The notes under the pieces: generated by a model
Seen by the model: only the letters and a program-made list of their open reading frames with translations
Told to the model about the DNA's origin: nothing
The model's database searches: none
NCBI GenBank assembly: GCA_049366815.1
Contig: JBMNCO010000003.1
Location: 1 to 17,951, forward strand
DNA: 17,951 nucleotides
From: CAYNYM01 sp049366815
GTDB lineage: Bacteria; Desulfobacterota; DSM-4660; Desulfatiglandales; HGW-15
Reading direction: 5' to 3'
Shown: positions 8,037-14,722 of the stretch, one piece after another
Position numbering within the stretch: position 1 is the first letter of the stretch
How the letters are laid out: every line of letters begins with the position of its first letter
Made by a program: the position numbers and the translations under genes

Positions 8037-8142
8037 ATGCAGTGTAAAAGAGCTTTATAATTATGTTCTTGAGGCAACTGACAATGAGATCGGGCACTCT
8101 AAGGACTTCATTCCGGATGAAGAGACTTGGACCATCCGTTAC
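8037..8142 (+). pseudogene. Out-of-frame 5' end of the PRC-barrel gene
   Basis: The ATG at 8037, behind AAAGGAG (8018-8024), opens only a 7-codon peptide ending at TAA 8058-8060. In the next frame, bases 8041-8142 encode 34 residues that read like the start of a PRC-barrel protein (SVKELYNYVLEATDNEIG, then DFIPDEETWTIRY) and continue without a stop into the ORF called at 8143. A one-base insertion or two-base loss between the ATG and base 8041 would explain this. No ATG, GTG or TTG restores the frame between the previous stop and 8143. It may be a true mutation or a sequencing error. Confidence 0.7.
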
Positions 8143-8370
8143 ATGGTCGTGGATACCCGGAACTGGCTGCCGGGGCGGAAGGTCCTGGTGGCTCCCGGGT
8201 GGATAAATCCGATAGGCTGGACGGAAAGTAAAGTGACTGTATCTGTGACCAGGGAGCAGGTCAAGAACAGCCCGGAATATGACTCATCCGCACCTCTGAC
8301 ACCCGAGTATGAGGATGGTTTTTCTGAGCATTATGGACTTCCCATTGATCGAGGGATAGGGCCGCTGTAA
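8143..8370 (+). CDS. PRC-barrel domain protein, 5' end disrupted
   Basis: The in-frame ATG at 8143 gives 75 residues, but the coding frame clearly extends back to at least 8041, giving about 109 residues. The combined product shows the PRC-barrel pattern found in the photosynthetic reaction centre H subunit and many small bacterial proteins: SVKELYNYVLEATDNEIG, then ETWTIRYMVVDTRNWLPGRKVLVAP, then VTVSVTREQVKNSPEY. The family is a beta-barrel fold with no catalytic motif; bacterial members are often found among stress-type genes, with unclear roles. Starting at 8143 would lose the first strands and probably the fold, and no ribosome site precedes that ATG. I therefore regard the gene as damaged at its start or misread. 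It lies between the trehalose operon and a stress-type coiled-coil gene. Confidence 0.72.
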   Translation: MVVDTRNWLPGRKVLVAPGWINPIGWTESKVTVSVTREQVKNSPEYDSSAPLTPEYEDGFSEHYGLPIDRGIGPL

Positions 8371-8514
8371 GCAAGACATATTATAAAAAGATATTGCCCG
8401 GGTGTGGTACGGTCATGGTCCGCGAATAGCAGTTGTTTTTTAATGGCAAAAATACTTACTCAAAATGGATGAATCATTGATATCATAAATGTAAATTAAA
8501 AGGAGAAAACGATC

Positions 8515-8808
8515 ATGACTGAAAAAAGAGATGCCTATGTGAAAAAATTGAAAGCTAAAATGGATGAATGGAATGCCGAGATCGATAAGATCGAAGCACA
8601 GGCCGATCAGGCGGAAGCTGAGGCGAAAATTGAGTATTATAGGCAGGTGGAGGACCTGCGGGCAAAACGCAGAGACGTGGAGGATAAGATGGCGGAATTA
8701 CAAAAGGCCGGTGATGGAGCCTGGGAGGACCTCAAGGCGGGTATCGAAAGTGCCTGGGACTCGCTCGGCAACGCCTTAAAGTCGGCTGCTTCCAGATTCA
8801 AATCGTGA
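8515..8808 (+). CDS. Small coiled-coil protein of the sll1863 stress-response type
   Basis: A 97-residue, highly charged, alpha-helical protein. Residues about 5-70 form a heptad-rich coiled coil beginning AYVKKLKAKMDEWNAEIDKI and including AEAEAKIEYYRQVEDLRAKR. It is followed by the signature AWEDLKAGIESAWDSL (74-89) and a basic tail. This pattern matches a widespread family of about 100-residue proteins named after cyanobacterial Sll1863 and described as stress-responsive. There is no signal peptide or membrane segment, so it is cytoplasmic. The start is clear: AAAAGGAG (8499-8506) sits 8 bp before the ATG. It has its own 144 bp leader after the PRC-barrel gene. Function is unknown beyond family association; the repeated AW(E/D)xL motif suggests helical packing or membrane-surface contact, which is a guess. 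Confidence 0.85.
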   Translation: MTEKRDAYVKKLKAKMDEWNAEIDKIEAQADQAEAEAKIEYYRQVEDLRAKRRDVEDKMAELQKAGDGAWEDLKAGIESAWDSLGNALKSAASRFKS

Positions 8809-8833
8809 AAAAGCGCGTGCCAACCTGAAGGCC

Positions 8834-11653
8834 ATGCATAAGCAACGAAGGCAGGTGGCCGAGTGGCACGGCGGCCACGGGTGGAATGAATCGCCGATCA
8901 TGTATGAAATCAAGGGAAATAAAGGTCAATGCATGACCAATGATACAGCAATGCATTCGGCTTTGGATGGAAAAGGTCCTTGGGCGCTTGAGGCGACAGA
9001 AGCGGTTGAATACCTCAAGTCAAGCCCTGACCAAGGACTGAGCCAAAAAGAGGCCCGCCTTCGTTTGCAGAAATATGGCCCCAACCGAATTGAAGCCGGA
9101 AAGCAGCGTTCGGTATGGGAGATATTTATCGCCCAAATCAAGAATCTCATCGTGTTACTTCTGGCCGTAGCTGCCTTCGTATCCTTCGCCCTCGGGCAGT
9201 TGCTGGAAGGAATCTCCATCCTGGTGGCCTTGATCGTCAATGTACTCATCGGGTTTGGAACGGAGCTCCGGGCGGTTCGCTCCATGGAAGCCCTGCAGCA
9301 GATGACCAGGGTGCAGGCCAAGGTGCTGCGCCAGGGAAAAATACGACAAATTCCTTCATCCGAAACAGTCCCCGGAGACATTGTCGTTCTGGAAGGGGGC
9401 GATATGGTTCCGGCGGATCTCAGGCTGATCGAGTCCAACCGGATCGAGGCCGATGAATCCGCTTTGACCGGGGAGTCTGTTCCCGTGGGCAAGGAGGCCG
9501 ATGCCCTGCCGGAAAACACACCGCTTGCGGAACGGACCAACATGCTGTTCAAGGGTACCGCCCTGACCCAGGGGTCAGGCAAGGGATTGGTCGTAGCCAC
9601 GGGAATGTCCACGGAATTGGGGCATATTTCGCAGTTGGCCCAAGGGGCCGAAGGGGAAATGCTGACCCCTCTGGAACAGCGCTTGAACAAGCTGGGGCAG
9701 AAGCTGATCTGGACCACGCTGGGCATCGCCGGATTGATCGGCGTAACAGGCGTGTTTGCCGGCAAAGACCTGGCATTGATTTTCAAGACGTCCATCGCCC
9801 TGGCTGTGGCCGCCATTCCAGAGGGCTTGCCCATTGTGGCCACCATTGCCCTGGCCCGGGGGATGTGGCGCATGGCCCGAAAAAACGCGCTCGTCAATCG
9901 GCTTTCAGCCGTGGAAACGCTTGGTTCGACCAGCATCATCTGCACGGACAAGACCGGAACCTTGACGGAAAACAAAATGACCGTATCAACCCTGGTCCTG
10001 ATCACTTCGGACGGGATGATGCACGTCCAATGGGACCCGGATGTCGAACCGCCATTTTCCGCTGAAAACGATGCGATAACGGATGAATCCCTCCGAAACT
10101 GCATTGTTGACATGATGACCATCGGCATGTTGTGCAACAATGCACAGCTTTCGGAAGACGGTGATGCAGTCGGCGATCCTATGGAAGTTGCCCTGCTTCA
10201 GGCCGGTCAAGTGGTTGGCCTGAAACGGAGTGCTTTGCTGGAGTCGCAGCCCGAGGAGAAAGAGGAGGCATTCAGCGCCGAGACCAAAATGATGGCCACC
10301 TGGCACACTCGGGAACAGGGCTACCTGACGGCGGTCAAAGGAGCGCCCGAGGCCGTTCTGCAGTCATCCAGTCATGTTCTGACAACGGATTCGGGAAAAC
10401 GGGATCTGGATGACAAACTGCGGGAAAAACTATGGCAAGCCAATAAAGCATTGGCCGATGCGGGACTCAGGGTGCTGGGGCTCGCGCGCAAGACCACTGA
10501 CGCTGTTCACGACTATCCTTATACTTCCTTGGTTTTTATGGGCTTTGTCGCGCTGCTGGATCCGCCGAGAAAAGGCGTTAAACATGTTATCCAGGAGTTG
10601 AATCAAGCCGGGGTGCGTGTGGTCATGGTGACAGGCGATCATCCGGGAACAGCGTCCGCCATCGCTCGAAAACTGGACCTGCCTGGAGACGTGGACGCGG
10701 CGATTCATGGCGACCAACTCAAGGCTCCTGAAGATTACAGTCCGGAAGAACGTCACAAGATCTTGAAAGCATCTGTTTTTGCGCGGATATCCCCGGAGCA
10801 AAAACTGAATCTTGTTTCTTTGTTCCAGGCTGATGGATCGGTAGTGGCCATGACAGGCGACGGGGTCAATGACGCCCCGGCCCTCACCAGGGCCGACATC
10901 GGCGTGGCCATGGGCCGGCGTGGCACCCAGGTGGCCCGTGAGGCCGCGGACATTGTGCTCAAGGACGATAACTTCGGCACCATCGCCCTGGCCGTGGAGC
11001 AGGGCCGGGTCATCTTCAGCAACATTCGCAAGTTTATTGTTTTTCTGCTTTCCGGCAACGTCGGCGCCATGCTGATTGTGGGTCTGGCCATGCTTTTCGG
11101 CACGATCCTGCCTCTTCTGCCTTTGCAGATCCTCTACTTAAACATGATCAGCGACGTATTTCCGGCCTTGGCCCTGGGCGTGGGAAAAGGAGAGCACTCG
11201 GTGATGGACATGCCGCCAAGGCCCTCCACCGAACCTGTGGTACCCAAAGCCCTTTGGATGATCATCATCGCCTATGGAGCGCTCATTGCCGGAACCGTCC
11301 TTGCCGGGTTCTGGATATCCCTGGCGGTCATTTCCTTGCCTGGGGAACGGGCCGTGACCATATCCTTTCTCATCCTGGCCTTCGCCAGAACGTGGCATGT
11401 GTTCAATATGCGTGATTTTGCCTCCAATCCGTTTCACAACGATGTGACGCGAAACCCCTTTGTCTGGGGGGCAGTGGTCCTAAGCGCCGTGTTGCTCCTT
11501 TTTGCCGTCTATTTGCAGCCGTTGGCCAGGGTGCTGAGCATGGTGGCCCCCACACTTGGAGAATGGCTGCTGATTTTTGGCATGAGCCTTATCCCACTGG
11601 TGGTCGTTCAGATTCTAAAGCAGTTCGCGTTTTTTGATCCGTCTCGAAATTAA
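8834..11653 (+). CDS. Type II P-type cation-transporting ATPase (Ca2+-ATPase-like)
   Basis: A membrane ion pump of 939 residues from this start, or 906 from ATG 8933. It has the cation-ATPase N-terminal domain, TGES (212-215) in the actuator, PEGLP in M4 (Glu330), the phosphorylation motif DKTGTLT (Asp372), the hinge MTGDGVND (Asp676, Asp680) and six C-terminal membrane segments. M6 carries NMISD (Asn770, Asp774) and M4 carries Glu330, the site II ligands of SERCA. In M5 the SERCA pattern NVGE reads NVGA (Asn742, Ala745), so the site I glutamate is missing, as in PMCA/PMR1-type pumps that move one Ca2+ per cycle. Ca2+ or Mn2+ export is therefore likely, but other cations are not excluded. The 33 residues before Met34 have no family counterpart I recognise, and ribosome sites are poor at both ATGs, so 8933 is a serious alternative. 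Confidence 0.93.
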   Translation: MHKQRRQVAEWHGGHGWNESPIMYEIKGNKGQCMTNDTAMHSALDGKGPWALEATEAVEYLKSSPDQGLSQKEARLRLQKYGPNRIEAGKQRSVWEIFIAQIKNLIVLLLAVAAFVSFALGQLLEGISILVALIVNVLIGFGTELRAVRSMEALQQMTRVQAKVLRQGKIRQIPSSETVPGDIVVLEGGDMVPADLRLIESNRIEADESALTGESVPVGKEADALPENTPLAERTNMLFKGTALTQGSGKGLVVATGMSTELGHISQLAQGAEGEMLTPLEQRLNKLGQKLIWTTLGIAGLIGVTGVFAGKDLALIFKTSIALAVAAIPEGLPIVATIALARGMWRMARKNALVNRLSAVETLGSTSIICTDKTGTLTENKMTVSTLVLITSDGMMHVQWDPDVEPPFSAENDAITDESLRNCIVDMMTIGMLCNNAQLSEDGDAVGDPMEVALLQAGQVVGLKRSALLESQPEEKEEAFSAETKMMATWHTREQGYLTAVKGAPEAVLQSSSHVLTTDSGKRDLDDKLREKLWQANKALADAGLRVLGLARKTTDAVHDYPYTSLVFMGFVALLDPPRKGVKHVIQELNQAGVRVVMVTGDHPGTASAIARKLDLPGDVDAAIHGDQLKAPEDYSPEERHKILKASVFARISPEQKLNLVSLFQADGSVVAMTGDGVNDAPALTRADIGVAMGRRGTQVAREAADIVLKDDNFGTIALAVEQGRVIFSNIRKFIVFLLSGNVGAMLIVGLAMLFGTILPLLPLQILYLNMISDVFPALALGVGKGEHSVMDMPPRPSTEPVVPKALWMIIIAYGALIAGTVLAGFWISLAVISLPGERAVTISFLILAFARTWHVFNMRDFASNPFHNDVTRNPFVWGAVVLSAVLLLFAVYLQPLARVLSMVAPTLGEWLLIFGMSLIPLVVVQILKQFAFFDPSRN

Positions 11654-11813
11654 TCCATTGTCAAAGAAAAGGAAAGCGTCTCGCCGATATCGACCTTCCG
11701 AAACAGAAACAGAGCAAGGATTTTGGCATTAAAAAAATAGTAACACTTTAGCCCTTTGAAAAATTCGAAAGGAAATCATGAACCCTTTCTTACGTCCCGA
11801 AGCTCCCGGACTG

Positions 11814-11910
11814 GTCTTTTTTACGATTTATCCATGGGGGAGTTCTGCCCCCTCCCCATTCTCGACTTCGTCGAGCTGGGGTTTCCCCCACGGATAAATC
11901 GCAAAAAGAC
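11814..11910. repeat. 97 bp element with 26-27 bp inverted ends and internal hairpins
   Basis: The left arm 11814-11840 and right arm 11885-11910 are near-perfect inverted repeats differing by two substitutions and one indel (GTCTTTTTT..GATTTATCC..GGGGG against CCCCC..GGATAAATC..AAAAAGAC). Between them lies CTCGAC-TTC-GTCGAG (11861-11875), flanked by CCCCA (11854-11858) and TGGGG (11877-11881). GGGGG (11836-11840) can also pair with CCCCC (11848-11852). No T-run follows, so it is not a standard terminator for the ATPase gene. I see no clear target-site duplication and no second copy in the window. It could be a MITE- or REP-like mobile repeat, or a cruciform/RNA structural element. The rest of 11654-12013 shows no gene. 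Confidence 0.75.
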
Positions 11911-12013
11911 GGCGTCCTCCCGCTAGTCACTTCAGAAAGGGAGCATGATTTCCACACAGTTATTGGAAAGGGCTAAATTCATACAAAAAATAGAACAATG
12001 AAAGGATGGTAAC

Positions 12014-12208
12014 ATGGGGATAGAATTCGGTGGCCTTTTCGGGCTTATCATTTTGGTCGCGGATGTCTGGGCTATTGTGAAGACTGTCGGCAGTTCGGCG
12101 TCCACGGGTGGAAAGGTGTTTTGGATCGTTTTGATTCTTATTCTCCCGGTTCTGGGCCTGATTATCTGGCTTTTTGCCGGCCCACGGACGGTGAGGGGAA
12201 GGGCATGA
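12014..12208 (+). CDS. Small membrane protein with PLDc_N-type domain
   Basis: A 64-residue protein with two hydrophobic segments (about 5-23 and 35-55) separated by a short polar loop containing GSSASTGGK. The order LIILVADVWAIVKTVGSS, then KVFWIVLILILPVLGLIIWL ending in a FAGPR stretch, matches the phospholipase D N-terminal membrane domain (PLDc_N), which also occurs alone as tiny proteins. It lacks any HKD catalytic motif, so it is not an enzyme by itself. It should sit in the cytoplasmic membrane as a hairpin. The start is supported by AAAGGA (12000-12005) 8 bp upstream. It is 37 bp ahead of trkH and may be co-transcribed with the K+ uptake genes. Function is unknown. Confidence 0.8.
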   Translation: MGIEFGGLFGLIILVADVWAIVKTVGSSASTGGKVFWIVLILILPVLGLIIWLFAGPRTVRGRA

Positions 12209-12245
12209 CGGCTAACGGGCGCAGGCAAGATGGATGAGGTGACGC

Positions 12246-13706
12246 GTGCCAATACAAGCAGATGGGCTCAGCTATGCAGTCCGTTTCCCGGTCCTGGCAA
12301 AGTATTTCGGGCAGCTCTGCCTGGTGGTCGCTGCGCTGACGGTGGTGCCCCTGGCCGTATCGCTGATCCATGGTGAGACGCCGATCGCTTTCAGATACGT
12401 AATCGTCATTGTCGCGCTGGCAGGCACCGGCGGAATTCTCGGGAGGATGCCTGTGCCCCGGGAGGTTCAGGTCAACGAAGCCATGGTCCTAGTGGCGTTC
12501 ATGTTTCTCGTAACCCCGCTGGTGATGACTTTCCCAATGATGGGTTCCGGGCTGTCTTTTCCCGATGCCCTCTTTGAAGCCGTCTCAGCGGCCACCACCA
12601 CCGGTCTCAGCACTGTGAAACGACTGGAGGGAATGCCCCAGACGTTTCTTTTCGCGCGGACCTGGATGCAGTGGTACGGCGGCCTCGGAATCGTGGTTTT
12701 CTCCCTTGCCCTGCTCTTCCGGCCGGGGACGGCAGCCAAGAGAATCGCTTTCACCGAAGCCATGGAAGACGATCTGGTGGGCGGCACAAAGGCCCATGCA
12801 CGCCGGGTGCTGGTCGTGTATGCCATTCTGACCGGGGGCGGCATCCTGCTTTTATGGGTCGAGGGGGTCGCATTCTTCGAGGCTTTGCTCTATACGATGG
12901 CGTCAGTCTCCACAGGAGGCTTTGCTCCACATGCAACCAGCCTGGCCGCCCTGGACGGTCCTATTGTTCACTATTCAGTTATCCTGCTCTGCCTGGCGGG
13001 TGCGGTCCCTCTGAGTTTCTATTCCAGGCTGTATAAAAAAGGCCCGCGACCGGCCACCGACGCGCTGCAATTGCGCGGGCTTCTGATCATGGGCGGGGTT
13101 GCGAGCGTGTTGCTCGGCATTTGTCTGGTCGTGACACAAGACGCCGGATGGATGCAGGCGCTTCATCATGCGCCGGTCATCGTTTTTTCCGCCCAGACGA
13201 CGGCGGGTTTCTCAAGCATGGATCTGTCGCAGCTCCACGCCGCCGCCAAGCTCGTGCTGATTATAACCATGGCTGTCGGCGGCGGCGTCGGTTCCACAGC
13301 CGGCGGATTTAAGATCCTGCGCCTTTTGATGATCATAAGCCTTTTGCGGGTGCTCCTCAGGCGGGCCTGCGCCAGCAAGCATGCGGTGGTTGGACCGCGA
13401 ATCGTCGGCCGGCGGATGGAAGAGACGGCGATTCAGGAAGCCCTACTCATTATTCTGCTGTTTGCGGCGGTCATTCTCATTTCATGGCTGCCTTTCTTGT
13501 ATGTGGGATATGACCCCATGGATTCCCTTTTCGAAGTGGTTTCTGCCACAGGGACGGTCGGACTTTCGGCAGGGGTGGTCGGTGCTGAGATGCCGGTGTT
13601 GATCAAAATGATTCTTTGTGTCGACATGCTCCTGGGAAGACTGGAAATACTTGCCTGGCTGGTGATGGTCTTTCCCGGGACCTGGATTGGAAGGAGGTTG
13701 TCATAG
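12246..13706 (+). CDS. trkH: TrkH/KtrB-family potassium uptake channel subunit
   Basis: A 486-residue integral membrane protein forming the K+-conducting pore of a Trk/Ktr system. The four-fold membrane-pore-membrane architecture is visible from four selectivity loops: TTTG (117-120), STGG (222-225), TTAG (318-321) and GTVG (436-439), each with the conserved filter glycine. The C-terminal GRLEILAWLVMV (464-475) is also typical. The GGGVGSTAGGFK stretch (345-356) corresponds to the intramembrane loop that gates the pore. The start is GTG 12246, preceded by GAGGTG (12235-12240); no in-frame ATG lies nearby. The next gene, an RCK subunit, begins 3 bp after the stop, so the pair is surely co-transcribed. 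Length is typical of TrkH-like proteins. Confidence 0.94.
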   Translation: MPIQADGLSYAVRFPVLAKYFGQLCLVVAALTVVPLAVSLIHGETPIAFRYVIVIVALAGTGGILGRMPVPREVQVNEAMVLVAFMFLVTPLVMTFPMMGSGLSFPDALFEAVSAATTTGLSTVKRLEGMPQTFLFARTWMQWYGGLGIVVFSLALLFRPGTAAKRIAFTEAMEDDLVGGTKAHARRVLVVYAILTGGGILLLWVEGVAFFEALLYTMASVSTGGFAPHATSLAALDGPIVHYSVILLCLAGAVPLSFYSRLYKKGPRPATDALQLRGLLIMGGVASVLLGICLVVTQDAGWMQALHHAPVIVFSAQTTAGFSSMDLSQLHAAAKLVLIITMAVGGGVGSTAGGFKILRLLMIISLLRVLLRRACASKHAVVGPRIVGRRMEETAIQEALLIILLFAAVILISWLPFLYVGYDPMDSLFEVVSATGTVGLSAGVVGAEMPVLIKMILCVDMLLGRLEILAWLVMVFPGTWIGRRLS

Positions 13707-13709
13707 GAT

Positions 13710-14378
13710 ATGAGAATTGCTTTTGTAGGTGCCGGTGAAATCACCGTAAGGACTGCTGAGTTATTGATCGAACGAGGCCATGAGGTGATCATTATCGAAA
13801 GTAACCCGGAAAAAATCGAAGATCTCTCGGATATCCTGGACTGCAGTTTTCTCAATGGAGACGGGAGCAAACCGGCGATTCTGCGCGAGGTGGGGCCTGA
13901 GCAGACCGATGTGCTCTTCTGCCTGAGCGACAGCGATCAGGCAAATCTGATATCGAGCCTGGTCGGACGATCTTTGGGCTTCAAACGGGTCATCCCGAGT
14001 CTTGAGGATCCTGAATTAGAGGCAATCTGCCGGGAGCTGGACCTCAAAGATGCCATTTTGCCCTCCCGGACCATCAGCCGCTACCTGGCCGACATGGTGG
14101 AAGGCGTGGATATTCTGGAGCTCTCCACGGTGATTAAAGGAGAGGCGAGGTTCTTTACCTTCATCGTGGACAAAGAGAAGGGAAAGCGCGTCACCGAACT
14201 CGACCTTCCCGACAATGCCCGGGTCGTTTGTTATTATCGAGAAGGCAGGTTCTCTTTTGCAGATGAGGAAACCAGGCTTCGAAAGGGCGACGAGATGGTC
14301 ATTCTGACCCATAGCGAATGCATCCCTGATTTGACAGAGCGGTGGAGCCCGAAAGAAGGGAACGATGAGGAATCGTAA
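13710..14378 (+). CDS. trkA: TrkA/KtrA-type RCK regulatory subunit of K+ uptake
   Basis: A 222-residue cytoplasmic protein with one RCK_N Rossmann domain (about 1-125) and one RCK_C domain (about 135-210), the KtrA-like size; E. coli TrkA, at about 458 residues, carries two such units. The nucleotide-binding loop reads GAGEIT (7-12), with Thr where most members have the third glycine. The acidic residue ending beta 2 is Glu30, and LSDSDQANL marks the middle of the domain. It would bind NAD(H) or adenine nucleotides and gate the TrkH pore as an octameric ring, as known for the family. AAGGAGG inside the end of trkH supports ATG 13710. The tail after about residue 210 is polar and probably flexible. 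Confidence 0.93.
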   Translation: MRIAFVGAGEITVRTAELLIERGHEVIIIESNPEKIEDLSDILDCSFLNGDGSKPAILREVGPEQTDVLFCLSDSDQANLISSLVGRSLGFKRVIPSLEDPELEAICRELDLKDAILPSRTISRYLADMVEGVDILELSTVIKGEARFFTFIVDKEKGKRVTELDLPDNARVVCYYREGRFSFADEETRLRKGDEMVILTHSECIPDLTERWSPKEGNDEES

Positions 14379-14479
14379 GTCACAAGTCGGAGTATTCCCG
14401 GGGAAACTAGGGGGCGATGCATTCTTTTGGGCCTGGAAGCCGACAAGGCAATTGAGGAAGTCAAGGCCGGCCGACAACA

Positions 14480-14680
14480 ATGCAAGAGCTTTGGGCATTT
14501 ATGAAGGCTGAATTGAAAGACCGCTGTAAAGTGCAACAATATGCAACGCGGAAACAATTCGCCCTGGTTGCAGGCAAACTATCCAGGCTTACACTCGATG
14601 AGCAGGCTGAACTTCTTGAGAACCTGCCGGAGGACCAGAATGCAGCGGTCACGACACTGGATGATCGTGCCCTGGCCTGA
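14480..14680 (+). CDS. Small hypothetical protein
   Basis: A 66-residue ORF between trkA and the mechanosensitive channel gene. I do not recognise the family. It is charged and probably helical, with no membrane segment or signal peptide; residues 36-50 (RLTLDEQAELLENLP) look amphipathic. No good ribosome site precedes ATG 14480; the nearest AAGG is about 14 bp away. ATG 14501 is an in-frame alternative, also weakly supported. A neighbouring frame over about 14410-14510 also reads like protein (GLEADKAIEEVKAGRQQ) before stopping, so the region may be a decayed or frameshifted gene rather than an intact small one. Confidence 0.4.
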   Translation: MQELWAFMKAELKDRCKVQQYATRKQFALVAGKLSRLTLDEQAELLENLPEDQNAAVTTLDDRALA

Positions 14681-14722
14681 ACTCCATCTTCCGGATGTCC
14701 ATTTTTGAAGGAGGAAAGACTT

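Noticed and set aside
8926..10140. 404-codon - strand open frame opposite the P-type ATPase
   Set aside because: Low-complexity Ser/Arg/Pro-rich translation mirroring the ATPase coding strand, without a plausible domain.
11814..11910. Reading the large inverted repeat as the ATPase gene's terminator
   Set aside because: The + strand hairpin is followed by an A-rich and then GC-rich stretch rather than a T-run, and it starts 160 bp after the stop.
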